Part shown: one piece after another, positions 33,783 to 45,822 of the stretch
Position numbering within the stretch: position 1 is the first letter of the stretch
Layout of the letters: every line of letters begins with the position of its first letter
Assembly (NCBI RefSeq): GCF_014066305.1
Contig: NW_023501140.1
Coordinates: forward strand, 1 to 49,053
Origin: Letharia columbiana
Taxonomy: Eukaryota > Ascomycota > Lecanoromycetes > Lecanorales > Parmeliaceae
Direction: 5' to 3'
DNA length: 49,053 bases
Notes under the pieces: generated by a model
The model's input: only the letters and a program-made list of their open reading frames with translations
What the model was told of the DNA's origin: nothing
Database searches by the model: none
Program-made: the position numbers and the translations under genes

Positions 33783-35483
33783 ACACCGAACCTAATAATG
33801 AACAAAGCCTCCGCGAAACAAAAGCTACAAGTCCTTGAAAAACTGTTTTTTTTTTTTTTTGGAGTAAAGACCTCTCCGTACTCCTCACACATATCATTCA
33901 AATAGGGGTTTACTCTGAAAGAGTTACTGCTTATTCACAGTTCGTGTAGAGGGTCACGATGCGCAAAGGTCATAGCTGGAAGAGCAGATGGCATGAAGGC
34001 TGCTACAGTAGTTCAAACCAGTCAACGACGCATAGCAGGGTACTAGAGAGAAACCCAACTGTTTCATACAGAAATACGAATTCTAGCCCGTATCTTGGCC
34101 GTTTTCTAACTCATCAGCCCCATGCCGTCAGTATGAGAATAGAAACTGTTTTGGTGTACTGATTGCAGTCCGTCCAATTCGGAATTTAGTTTGAAGGAGA
34201 CAACAGCGCAGGATTCATGATACTGTCTAACGTATTTGAAGATCAGGATTTGGGAAGATATTTCTCTGGCCACAAGATGTCATTGATGCAAGGACATGAC
34301 GCTCGATCTATTGTCGATCCACAAGCGCCGTCTGCTCACGTTTGTTGTTCCTTGATCATGACGAGCACGGTAAACTGGCGTCGAGATCCTTCAGAGGATA
34401 CTGTAAAATAGGTGGTGGCTAGAAATAGATACCTAGCTTCCGCGACTAATGAACATGGGTGGGCTGGTAGGTCCAACCTTGAAAAGAGCCGCATCAGATA
34501 TCAATGTCGTCGAGCGCCCCTCTTTCCAGTCCGTGTGGATCTGAAGCTATCGTGTCTTGCCGTAGTGCAAGATATGCAGCTTATTTGGGACGACATATGA
34601 AGCTTCACTGGCCGCAATTTCTACGAATAGCACAGGGTTGGGTGGACGGCATTTCGAGTGCAAACGTGCTTGAGAGACTACGCTACACGGCAAAGACAGC
34701 TGACACGGAGTTCAGCCTTTGAAGCTTGCCTACTGTGACTCGAGGGATCAACGTTATTCTGATGGAACTGTATGAAAAGAGTGAAAGGTCAGCAGAGCTG
34801 GCGGGAGAATGGTCCAGCTCCTACGCTCGAGTCGCACGGACGCATCCCGCTGAGACTGTAGTAACAGCTTCTCCAAAGAATTGACCATACGCGATACTGG
34901 GTACGAGTACGGGCCAAATACAATTGTCGATGGTGATATGTAGTTCCATAGATTTGAGCGCTGTGTTGAAGTTGTCCAGAGGAGATCTTCAACAAGGCTA
35001 TGCCTGAAGGAGTGAATTAGCCGTCCTTTTCACACACAAGGAGGGGTCTGATTGGACCTTGGCGGTGAAATTATGGAAGTGAATCCCAGCAGTCGGCTGT
35101 TTTCAGGGCTATTAATAGTCTTTGAGATGGGAAAGGATAAGCGTCAAACATTGCCAAGGAAGACTACGGAGTAAAAGAGGTGGATTTTGAGGCCAACCTT
35201 TCTGGCGTTTCTGCTGTCTTTTATTATTAGAACAGGCAGTCAAAACAACTTAGGCAAAATCTAGAGCTCTGATCATATATCCTCGCTGCTCTGCAAAAGC
35301 GCAATTCATACCAAGGATATCATTTCTACAAACCACTGAGTCGGAAACGGTCGCCCGTCCAGCCACGCCACTCTACACGACACAGGTTTCTTTCATCTGC
35401 GACGTCCTCGAGTCGTCTACTACTTCTCATCACTCTCCCTCCGAACCCCACCACCCACTACTGTCTTAATTACCACAACCGCT
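33783..35483. other. Long intergenic region upstream of the MADS-box gene
   Basis: A poly-T run lies at about 33847-33861. No credible gene was seen. Large upstream regions are common for fungal regulator genes. A CT-rich leader precedes 35484. Confidence 0.4.
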
Positions 35484-37548
35484 ATGGGGAGACGGAAGAT
35501 CGAGATTAAGGCGATCAAGGACGACAGAAATCGATCTGTGTAAGTCAATAACCCCTTACTACTGTGCGCTGCGCAATCCACCGGGCCAGCTTCATCAAGA
35601 AGCTACCACACGCGCCACCAGAAAATGTAGCAGTTGCAGTGTTAGAAATCGCCTGAATGTTGACGACATGAGCCCCAATATCGAGGATCATGGTCCACAA
35701 GACACTCTCGTCCCTCTATTTCTACACGTCGATTGACAGGTTTTCTTGGCTTGGTACCTACGAGTGCACAAGACACTCACCCTTTCCGGCAGCTTGCCTG
35801 CTACACCCTACACCCCGTTTGCTTTTTCACATGCATGCAACCTCAAAGCTAGATCGATCAGCGTGCCAGTAAATACATTTGCTAACTGTCCCTTTCAGTA
35901 CTTTCCTCAAGCGCAAAGGCGGCCTGTTCAAGAAGGCCCACGAGCTCTCAGTCCTCTGCTCCGTCGATGTCGCTGTCATTATCTTTGGTCACAACAAGAA
36001 ACTATACGAATACTCATCCGGCGACATAAATGAGACAATCGATCGATTTCACTTCGTAAGTGCCAACACTTTGGTCTTGGTCTCGAGGCTAACGACCCTG
36101 ACAGTATGGTGGCGCACATGAACACAAGGGCCCTGGAGACTTCAACGGAGGGGGTATGGACGATGAGGACGATGATGAGATGGGCACACCGCCGCTAGAA
36201 GATCCAATGCCACGAGAGCACAGTCTTCCTCCACATCTACAAAACGCAACGAGCTACATGAGAAACGCATCTCCTCCTATCCAAGTTGTCCCAAATGGCG
36301 TCCCATACCAAAGACAGCATACCCCTCAGGCTCAAATGATTTCGCGACCGGGATCGAGAAACAGCATACCCAATGTACGCCGTATGAGTGGAAGCGTTGG
36401 TCCAGGTCCCTCCCATCTCCAGCAAGTCAGCCAAGCCCCCCAAGCTGCCAATGGCTATGCCTACACGCGACAGCCTCCATCAATGTACAACACTCAAGCG
36501 GCTCAAGGCATGCCAGTCGCACCCCATCACCCTCAACAGCAAGCCCAACAAGCCCAGTATTACGGTCAACTCCAACAAGCAGCTGCACCACATGCTCAAG
36601 TGCAGCAGGCGTACTTGCAAGAGCAAAGAAGACAGTCATTACCGCCTGCATTCCCCCAGCACGAGCGCCAACAGCAGCAGCAACAGCACATGCCCTCCCC
36701 ACCACAACCCGAACGCGAGCCGTCTCAAGATGATCAATCGAACCGCCTCCAACAGCCCCAGCCAGCCAAATCCCGAAGCATTTTCACCCCCATTGACGAT
36801 AGTCGATCACTGTTGGCTCAGCATTGGGGTATTGGCAAAAGTACCATTGAACCCAAGTCGGACATAAAGCGCGAAAACGACCCACACTCAGATGCACGAA
36901 ACCAAGCCTCAAAGCCTACACCTTCGTCAAGGTTGCAGAGAGAGGCTCCAGTTCCTAAGAGAACAAACTCGATAGAATTCCCTCCCCCCATCGCGATCAA
37001 GCACCGCCCAATCGAACGCGAAGAGACCGAGGCTCAAGGTCCAAATACCTGAGGAGCAATCAGATGCCGACAGTGCTACTGCTTCTTCACCCCGTCAGTC
37101 CGCAGTTACCACTAGTGATACACCAGCGAAGAGCACTGAAGCAAGTCATTCTTCCGGTACCGGTGTTGTCTTACCACCTCCATCGCCAAGTGCGAGCGCT
37201 ATACTGAGCGCAGGCGCATCTGGTCCCCCGAATCCATTTGCTCGGCCGCATCCGCCAGGAGGGCCTTCGCAAGGTCAATCCTACAGCAGTAACAACAACA
37301 GCATTGAAACCCCCATATCAGCATTGCCATCACGATTTGTCGCTGACGGCTTACTCCCCTCGCCATCATCCTTCTACCCAGAATGGAATTTTGGCCGTTC
37401 GGGAGGCGACAGCAACCTTCTCCCGAGCCCCCTAAACCTCCAAACACCGGTGATGGGTGGATCAAGTTTTAGGGACGAGGATGGAGACCGGAAGAGGAAG
37501 AGCCCAGACCAGGAGGGCCAGGAAGCGGCCAAAAGGGTCAAAACGTGA
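35484..37548 (+). CDS. rlmA: MEF2-type MADS-box factor (RlmA/Rlm1-like), apparent one-base frameshift
   Basis: Exon 1 35484-35539, exon 2 35899-36055, exon 3 36105-37548. The N-terminus [40 protein letters not shown] and [20 protein letters not shown] is a MEF2-type MADS domain with its dimerisation part. The acidic stretch [12 protein letters not shown] follows, then a Gln/Pro-rich region. In exon 3 the first frame would stop at 37052, while the next frame carries [19 protein letters not shown] and the conserved C-terminus [18 protein letters not shown].. The shift is explained by one extra C in a C6 run (36984-36989). With one base fewer the protein has 551 residues. Rlm1/RlmA is the cell-wall-integrity factor downstream of the MAP kinase Mpk1. 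The frameshift is probably a sequence error. Intron 1 is long (359 nt). Confidence 0.82.
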
Positions 37549-38310
37549 CTCAAAATTACCATTCTTGCGGGAGTCGTGCTGAAAAGACTGTTTGGGTACG
37601 ATAAGGAGTTGCATGTACCGCCATGTTTCTGTATGACCTTATGGATCGAATGGTCGGATACCCAGATATCTTCACGCTCGCTTTAGCGATTTCTGATTGA
37701 GCATGCATTCTTGTCTTCTTCGTACACAGCTAGCCAGTTACCTTGTACACTCGGCTTCGAAAGGAGCCCCTTCACTGTGTCAATATCGAGATCTTACATA
37801 GTGACAAGTTGGTGTTCATTTACGTGTCATATCCCTTACCCGCATAGTCAGGTGAAGAACTCGTAGTACATCCCATCCCAAGACTCTCTCTCCCGAAACC
37901 TCTGGCAGAATTTCACTTCCAAAAATGATTATCTAATTACAGAGCATGTATGTAAAATACTTTATCGTTTGACATAATGACATTTCTACATGTACTTTTG
38001 GTGTTTGTTGTTGTTACGCTAGCGATATCAAGCAATCAGACAAGCTTTTGAGATCCGCCAAATAAAGTAAGATCGATGACCCGTATCGGCTGATGGAATC
38101 TTCGGGTTTAGTAAATGCCGAGGCGCAAACATTTTTGCTCATTGTCCCTTTTTTGCCTCCAATGTTGTCGTTACCCTTCCGACATCGCTCTCACATGCAT
38201 CGTGAGTCACAGCTCCCTCAGGACACAAAGGGCCACTCTGTGCACTCGGAGACTGCGCGCCACTTTTCGGTCACAATCAAACTGTGATACCTTCAATACC
38301 TTCATTTGTC
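37549..38310. other. Intergenic between MADS-box and MFS genes
   Basis: AT-rich parts probably include the 3' UTR. No gene or RNA was seen. Confidence 0.4.
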
Positions 38311-40455
38311 ATGTCATCAACAGTTGAAGAACCCTCTCAGGCTGAGCGCCTCGAAGATGTCGCCGTGGCAGGAGTGGGAGCCGATGATAAAGAAAGCGTT
38401 GGTGATCCATTATCAGAAACTGCTCCCAATGGGTCGGTTGAGAGACCCTCGAATGGATCAGATGAAGTCATGGAGGCGAAGGAGGATGCAGCGGTAGAAG
38501 AGAAGCCACCAATACCACCGCAAGCACCGGAGCGGAGCAAAGGGAAGGTTGCGTTGATTATGGGATCGCTCATGGTGAGGGAAACTGAGTTTGGGAAGTT
38601 CGAATGCGAGCATTGCTAATTAAGGGTTCAGATCGCTGTGTTTCTTGCTGCTCTAGATACCGTGAGACTCGCGCATATCGTCCACTCTTGTTTCCACTGA
38701 CATCTACCAAGACTATCATCACAACTGCCGTCCCGACGATCACCGCACATTTCCACTCTTCGGAAGCCGATTACACATGGATAGGATCAGCCTACCTTCT
38801 GGCAGCGGCAGCAGCGACGCCTACATGGGGGAAGATCAGTGATATCTGGGGTCGCAAGCCAATCATATTGGTGGCCAACGCTGTTTTTTTCGTTGGCTCT
38901 CTCATATCGGCTTTGAGTATCAATGTCCAGATGCTCCTTGCGGGTCGAGTCATTCAAGGAACAGGAGGTGGAGGCTTGATCATTTTAGCTAATATTTGCA
39001 TAAGCGACTTGTTCAGCATGAGGTATAATCCATTTTCCCCTAGGTCACGGATGCTGAGGTTAATCAATTTCACAGAGATCGTGGCAAATATTTTGGGATG
39101 ATTGGGGCCGTTTGGGGCATTGCAAGTGCTGTCGGTCCAATACTCGGAGGTATCTTCACAGAGAAAGTCTCGTGGCGCTGGTGTTTCTACATCAACCGTA
39201 TGTCTCCATCTGCCTTCCATCTCTGGGCTCGGATCCCGCTAATGTCTCCTCAGTTCCCTTTGATGGTATTGCCTTCGCCATCATTGTCATCTTCCTCGAC
39301 ATTGAAACACCAAAAACACCCATCCTAGACGGCTTGAAAGCCATTGACTGGCTCGGTGTCATACTCGTAACCGGCGGCACTGTCATGTTCCTCCTTGGCC
39401 TCGAATATGGCGGTGTATCCTTTCCCTGGTCCTCCGCCACAGTCGTCTGCCTACTGGTATTTGGCGTCGTCACCATTGTTCTCTTCTTCATCAACGAATG
39501 GAAAGTGGCCAAATACCCCATGATGCCACTCCACCTCTTCTCCAAACTTTCCAACCTCGCTGCGCTAGGGGTCTGCTTCGTTCACGGCATGGTATTCATT
39601 TCCGGCGCCTATTTTTTCCCTCTCTACTTTCAGGCCGTCCTCGGCGCCAACCCCATTCTTAGCGGAGTCTACCTTTTCCCCTTCGTGATCTCTCTCTCCT
39701 TCACCTCCGCCTTCGTCGGCATCTTCATCAAGAAGACAGGGCACTACCTCCCGCCTATCTGGCTCGGACTGTTCTTCATGACTGTTGGCTTCGGTCTCTA
39801 CATCGACCTCCCTGTCGGTCGTACTTGGGGTCGCATCTTTCCCTTCCAAATAATAGCCGGTATTGGTGTGGGACCAAACTTTCAGGCACCTCTTATAGCC
39901 CTACAAACCCTTGTGCCTCCGAGGGATATCGCAACTGCCACAGCGACTTTTGGTTTCATTCGCAATCTCAGTACCTCCATCTCCGTCGTCATTGGCGGCG
40001 TCATCTTCCAAAACGCAATGAAAAAGCGCGAATCGACCCTAATCGCAGCTACGAACCAGCAAATCGGCTCTGCACTCGGTGGTGGTGGCGCAGGTGCCGC
40101 TACATCAGTCGTGAAGAGTCTCCCAGAGCCAGGTAGACATACAGTGAGAGCCACCTATGTGGCAAGTCTACGAGAGATGTGGATCTTCTACGTTTGCGTT
40201 GCAGTAGTTGGGCTGGCCCTGAGTCTATTCATCAAGAAGAAGACGTTGAGCAGGACGCATGAAGTGACAAAAACGGGCTTAGCGGCGGAAGAACACAATC
40301 GGATGGAGAGGAAACAGGAAGCTGAGAGCAAGAAGGCTAGCAAAAGGGCGTCTGGTATGAACGGCAGGAAGAGTGGGGATTTTACTGGTGCGACGGGGAC
40401 AGCGACGACTCAAATCACGGATGCGGAGAAGACAAACGGCGACAACAACGTCTAA
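38311..40455 (+). CDS. MFS multidrug-type transporter, DHA2-like with 14 TM segments
   Basis: Exons 38311-38574, 38632-38661 (30 nt), 38712-39022, 39076-39197 and 39254-40455 give 642 residues. A hydrophilic N-terminus of about 75 residues leads into TM1 with the family motif [19 protein letters not shown]. The loop motif [17 protein letters not shown], then [38 protein letters not shown] and [18 protein letters not shown] are classic DHA2 motifs. Later TMs include [20 protein letters not shown] and [20 protein letters not shown]. These proteins export drugs or fungal metabolites by proton antiport. The substrate cannot be told. No biosynthetic gene cluster lies beside it. The cytosolic tail is Lys/Glu-rich. 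Confidence 0.92.
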
Positions 40456-42419
40456 ACTGGCCGAAGACGTTCAGTGTATGATGAGCATAGCTGGCGAGGA
40501 CAAGCATCTGCGATGAGCGTGCATTCCAAATCCTGCTTGGATGCTGGAGATATTTCACGACTTCACTCCCTTGAAATTTTTGAACATAGATTATAGTATC
40601 AGTTATGTGTAATATAGTTCTAGTATCATGGCATCAGAACCCAACTTCCGGTGAATTCTGTGGCCTGTCAACGGCCTGCTGATCCAGGAAGGGAAAGTGT
40701 GCAAAGCTATGGCCCATGGGTAAGAATACGGAGAAGATCATATCCAACACGAGATAAGCGCGCGTTCAATACGAGGAAAGTGTCTGTTGTCGAATCACGA
40801 CGTAGATTTTCCTGAAGGGACCCGTTGGAATCCTTCGTGGCTCCATCAAGCTGGAGCATTCGGCCTAACCGTAAGCTGGGTGAATCGGTGTACAGCCAAC
40901 AACCCAACAGACCAACCCTCAGCTGAAGGGTATTGATTATCAAATCCCTTAATATTTCCGTGCTATATAAGAGAAGCATGCCTCCGTTTCCTTCGTTCTG
41001 TTTCGTCGCACGAAAAATGTTCTTGGCCACTGGGACAGAAGGCTTTGCCGGTGGCATGAGCCACGAAAAGCAACACCAACGCCATCGAAGGCGGCTAGAT
41101 AAGTATAGAAACCAGGTCAGCTTTTCTTTTGTGGACTTTTATCCAACACTTCCCATCTGCCAGACAAGTATGCAAGAGAATTGTCACGCGTCTAATAGTG
41201 GAGCATATGTTGTACGATGAAGGAGGAGTACCGAGCATATCATTGGCAATGCGACGATGCCTTCTTGCTGCATGTCAGCGTCTTGAATGCGAGATTGCGA
41301 CAGCCCCGAACATGTCCAAGATTTGCATCATTTACCGTCACCACGGAGCACGGCAAGGTAAGATGGTGATGTTCTGACAAAAAGAAGAATAACAGAAGTC
41401 AGGGTCTCTGAATAGGTGTGCAGTGTTTTGGTTTCATCGCGTTGCGCTCATACCAGATACAAGATGTTTATTATTTACATTCCGATCAGGGCTGCCAGGT
41501 ACGGGGGAGGAGAGAAGTCATTGGAGGCATTCATCGCCATCGGCAATCATCGACCTTGGTCTCCAGCCCAAAAGAAGGACAACGAATCATCTTGACGTTT
41601 CCGGCGCACTGCCAAACACAATCACGCACGACATAAAACTGGCGATTGGAGAAAGGGGCATTCGCTTGTGTTAAGAGACTTAAAGGCCGCATGGAATCCT
41701 AGCGCCAAGCCCCTTAGCGAAATTAGCTACCCCTACCCCTGGATTCGTTTTCCTGCCTGCCTCCCCCCCCACACGTCTCACCTCGTCGTCGCCGCTGTCT
41801 TCTCTGTCGTTCTTACTTCATTGCCTTTCTTTACTATCTTGGAACAGAAATCAAGTCACTCATTTCTTGATCTCTGCTTCTTTCCTCGAAACCAACACTC
41901 TTTTACAGTCCCATTCACTCCTTAAACATCCAAACATATCGCTTCTAGAACGCGCTGGCCCCAGGTTCAATAGCAGGTACGACCTAAACGCACCCCGTTT
42001 CATTGTTATCAATACCGCCACCCTCAGCCACGTGTGCTTGCTTCGCATTGTCGGACAGCCAAAGGAGCATGACTGTTCCATTCACTTCGAGTCTCGGCCT
42101 TTGTCCCTTGCCCAACCAATGTAGAATTCGAACTGCCTGATCCTACTTACACACATTCACTCCGCCATAGCCTTGAATTCACTCTGCCTCAGCTCTCTAT
42201 TGTACTCCTCAAGTACTGTCCAGTCTCTTCAATTGTTCACGTTGCTTCCGAGGCTTTGCTACTCTTAACGTTAACACTCATTTACCAAACACCTTATCGC
42301 TGACAACACTCCTTTCAGACTCACTTCCACTCAATCTTCGCATCTAGCAAACCTATCTATCATCAGCGTCATCATTACCCACACATAGCTTCCGCAATAC
42401 TTAGCAATTATACATCGCA
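40456..42419. other. Long intergenic region with CT-rich promoter of the next gene
   Basis: A TATA-like CTATATAAGAG lies near 40963. CCCCT stress-element-like motifs occur at about 41708 and 41731-41740. From 41740 to 42419 the plus strand is pyrimidine-rich, probably promoter and 5' UTR of the Asp f 4-like gene. No gene was recognised. Confidence 0.4.
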
Positions 42420-43547
42420 ATGCAACTTTCATACCAGGCTTTGGTCCTGGCGGCCCTGAGCCTCGAATGCGCCCTTGCTCACCCGACGCACCATCAACTA
42501 CATAAGCACAGGCGAGACCTTGCTGACCTGCTTCACCAGAAGCGTACAGACTTCAGCGACCCGGCCACCTATGCCCCCGGAACCTTTCAAGATCTTGATT
42601 GGGCGTCCATATGCGCCGGAGGCAAATGCGATCCCAGCAGCAAGTCTTCCAGCCCGGCCCCAGCAAATCCAGCCCCAGCAGTCCCAGCTCCAGCAAACCC
42701 AGCCCCAGCAAATCCAGCACCAGCCAGCGTACCCGAAACGGGGTCAGGGACTACGGGCGGTTCTACATCGCCCAGTACACCCGCTTCAAGCCCCCCGGCA
42801 TCCACTAGTTCAGCTTCCAGCTCCGGCTCCGGTTCCGGTTCTGGTTCTGGCATCTGCAACGACCTCAGCAGCGTCTGGACAAAGGGCGACACAAGCCGAT
42901 CTAATGCAGTCTACATGGGAGACGGCAGCAAATGCCCTGGTGGGTGCACGTCAGCCGATAGCACAAAATACAGCACCTATGGCGCCGCTACATTATCAGC
43001 AAACAGTGGGGACGCATACCGAGGCAATGTTGGCGAGCCATATGGTCAGAACTTGCTACCCTTAAGCGATTGCAATACCGACGGCCATGATTACTCTATC
43101 ACCTTCGCTGCCAAGAGCCCAGTCACTATCGCTTTGTGGAACAAAGTTGGAGATGACTGGCAGACTGCCGGTCGGACTATGACCGGCGCGAGCCGCAACG
43201 CCTGGTTCCTCTTCGATCTTGCGGCCAACGAAAATGCTGTCATCGGCGTCGCCGCTAATAGTCAGGTTTCATTCTCTCAGGTCTGCGACAGGAACGAAAA
43301 CGGTCAGTTCAATTGCCCTTGGGGCGAGGCCGATTTCTCGGACACCAACAACGGGGCCTGGAGCGGCTACGACTATTCCGTCGAAGCGAACAACTATGTC
43401 AACAGCGGTGGAATCAGTGTGACCGTCGATGGATTTGACGTCAGTGATTCTAACGGGTGCGGTTTCTACAAGCCCGGTCAAGAGGACACAGGATGCAATA
43501 CCAACCCGCCCGCGGGATCTATGCATGTCAAAGTTAGCGTGGGCTAA
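42420..43547 (+). CDS. Asp f 4-like secreted protein
   Basis: A single exon encodes 375 residues. Signal peptide MQLSYQALVLAALSLECALA is followed by a His-rich pro-region with a dibasic site (KHRR). A Pro/Ala/Asn tandem repeat follows (PAPANPAPA..), then a Ser/Gly linker. The C-terminal domain of about 230 residues (NAVYMGDGSKCPGGCTSADS, SGDAYRGNVGEPYGQNLLPL, PVTIALWNKVGDDWQTAGRT, NGAWSGYDYSVEANN) resembles the fold seen in the Asp f 4 allergen family. That family consists of secreted, wall-associated fungal proteins of unclear biochemical role. Cysteines in pairs suggest disulfides. No enzymatic motif can be named. The C-terminus is not hydrophobic, so there is no GPI anchor. Confidence 0.8.
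   Translation: MQLSYQALVLAALSLECALAHPTHHQLHKHRRDLADLLHQKRTDFSDPATYAPGTFQDLDWASICAGGKCDPSSKSSSPAPANPAPAVPAPANPAPANPAPASVPETGSGTTGGSTSPSTPASSPPASTSSASSSGSGSGSGSGICNDLSSVWTKGDTSRSNAVYMGDGSKCPGGCTSADSTKYSTYGAATLSANSGDAYRGNVGEPYGQNLLPLSDCNTDGHDYSITFAAKSPVTIALWNKVGDDWQTAGRTMTGASRNAWFLFDLAANENAVIGVAANSQVSFSQVCDRNENGQFNCPWGEADFSDTNNGAWSGYDYSVEANNYVNSGGISVTVDGFDVSDSNGCGFYKPGQEDTGCNTNPPAGSMHVKVSVG
42657..42726 (+). repeat. Pro-Ala-Asn coding repeat
   Basis: Consecutive CCAGC-containing units of 12-15 bp encode PAPANPAPAVPAPANPAPAN. It is an extended linker between pro-region and folded domain and is likely to vary in length between isolates. Confidence 0.8.
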
Positions 43548-45822
43548 GCTTCAGAGTACGAAAATTCCATATAACGTAAGTCACATGAATGTTGCAGCTA
43601 CTGAAGTGCTCTCGCTGACCACCAACCCACAGACTTCATCTGGTCTGGGGCAGCATTGCATGTATTTTGCTTCGAGTACCCTTGCAGGGCCCTTCCAGAG
43701 ATATACTGCGAGCCATTTATACCCATGTATACCTTTGACTGGTTATATTGCAATCTCTCCAGCGGTAACTAAGCGGATATCTGGCATAACCTTTCAAATG
43801 TCAATGACCAAACTCTGGGGTCCGAGTGGTGCGCTGGCGTAACTCTTGTGTCATGTCCGTTTAGCCGGTGGTTTGGTGCGTATGTCTAAAATATCATTTA
43901 CATCTTACGCGCAATAATGTATAGTGCTGTGACCCGTCGAAGCCCCCATGCACCGTGACATCTACCCCCGAGCGAGGCCTTCAATAGAAGATGGATGCGA
44001 GCTTGACGACCGACGTCTCGGACTACACAACAGGGCACGTCGCTGCCAACCAGACCAGCGATTTCGATCGCCGACAACGATCATTCAACACCCATTCTAA
44101 GCCTTCAACCCAACCAAGCACCAGCATGACAAGCTCCGCAAAACCACCGCACCCCCTCCCCCCCTCCTCCTCCTCCTCCAATCCCCCCTTCCCTATCGCG
44201 GTCCTCCCTCACCGTGCTCGCCCGAAGCTGCCATCCTTCCCGACAGCTCGCCCGCCCTTCCCACTCCCCTACAGTCAGCCCAGCCGTCCGCGTTTCCAGA
44301 CCGACCACCCACACCGCGTCCCGTACAAGGCTCCAAGACGGGGGTTCCGGAGTCTGTGCGCGTGCTGTCTGAGCTATCTTCCTCCTCCTATTCCGCTAAC
44401 CGTGGGCACCATACCCGAATCCTCCTTCCCCTCAATGTGCCACCTTCCCAGGCTCCCTCCCATCCAACCTCCACATCCTCCTCCTCCACCACCACCACCC
44501 TCCTTTCGATCCACCATACTCCCCACTCTCCAACGTTATCGTTATCTTCCTCTCCTCTGTTGTTTCCATCTCGGATTTTTCCAAGCTCCCGTAATCCCCA
44601 CTCCCCCGCCCACAACGTCCCAGCTCCGGCGGCTTTGGTTTCCCCCCCCCCGCAAACGATGGGAGAGTGACTATCGCACCGTGGTGCCTGCCGCTGGCAC
44701 ATCCCTCTCTCTCTCCGTCGTAAAAAACCCCCTCTACCAGGACCCGCGCGTCGAGACTCTGCGACCCGGGGTGTGTAGGGGCGCGCGGAGTGGTGCCGGA
44801 GGTGTGGATGCGGGGAAGGGGGTTGGAGGGGGAGGAGGGGTGGAGGGGATTTCGGTCCCGATGAGGTTTTTGGGCCTGGAGAGGTGGTGGGTGGTTGGTG
44901 GTGCTAGGGATGGGGTGGGGTGGGGGTGGGGAGGGGGGGGGGAGGGGGAGGGATGGATGGATGGATGGATGGTGTTGGTTTGGGTGGTGGAGGGGGAAGG
45001 GAGGGAGGGGAAGGGGAGGGGGGAGCTGTGGGTTGTTCTTTTGGGGATATTTCGAGGTAGATGGAACAGTCGGATTGGTTTTGGTGAAGAGGCATCACGG
45101 TGTGCGGGAGAATGGTTTTATAGATAGAAGTGGCTGGTTTTTTACTTTATTCTTTTGGTGAAGAGGCATCACAGTGTGTGAGAATGGGAGAGATCTGGTC
45201 TCAATATTATCGATGTGGGTAGGAAAGGGAAGCTGGCTGGGTTTCCTACGTCGAAGATTATTATTCTTTTGGGGAATTTCAAGTATGGAATAGCCGACTT
45301 GTTCTGGTGAAGAGCCATAACAGTGTGCGAGAATGGGAAAAACCTGAGCTGTGTGTGACGGTCAACGAGTTTTGATATTGCGCCTGCTTTCTTCCCCCCT
45401 CCACGCATGCATGACTTTTGCTCGATCCTCTTACTTTTGATGAAGGAAGTTCGCATTTGGCCCTTGTGATTTGAACTACTCATGTGGCAAGAGACCGTTG
45501 GACACGATTGTGACACTCCTTCAACGCCATTGATACTGCAGTGCCCTACTCGGGGTGTGTGCGTCATTGATCTAGACAGTCTATTGGGCTGCTTACCTAC
45601 CATTGCCGTTTCAAGGGTACGGTTGAGCATGAAATGTGTTAACCGAACAGGTTAGGTCAGACCCAGGACTGCAGGTACCCGGAGGCCGCGTCAACAGAGA
45701 GATAGCACCCAAGTGAAGCCCAGATCTCGATCCCCAAAATACATCCCATCACAGTCGTTACGATAGCGTCAGGCCCCGTCACACTCACTTGTTATCCATT
45801 AAAGATATCACCCTCAAGCAAT
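43548..45822. other. Long intergenic region, C-rich then G-rich strand switch, imperfect repeats
   Basis: From about 44130 to 44640 the plus strand is strongly C/T-rich. From about 44760 to 45060 it is strongly G-rich, with many GGGG runs and a GGAT microsatellite (44950-44971). A 378-codon frame crosses both (43991-45127), but its residues merely mirror this skew. Imperfect repeats (GGTGAAGAGGCATCACGGTG-type) occur near 45083, 45157 and 45306. No gene is supported. Confidence 0.5.

Noticed and set aside
40933..41220. Possible small gene after a TATA-like box
   Set aside because: The TATA-like motif is only about 16 bp from the ATG and the encoded peptide has no recognisable feature.
43991..45127. 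378-codon plus-strand ORF
   Set aside because: Its residues change from Pro/Ser to Gly/Trp exactly with the base skew, and it has no domain or splice support, so it is likely open by composition only.
45169..45630. 153-codon minus-strand ORF
   Set aside because: It crosses the imperfect repeats and shows no domain, signal or intron evidence.
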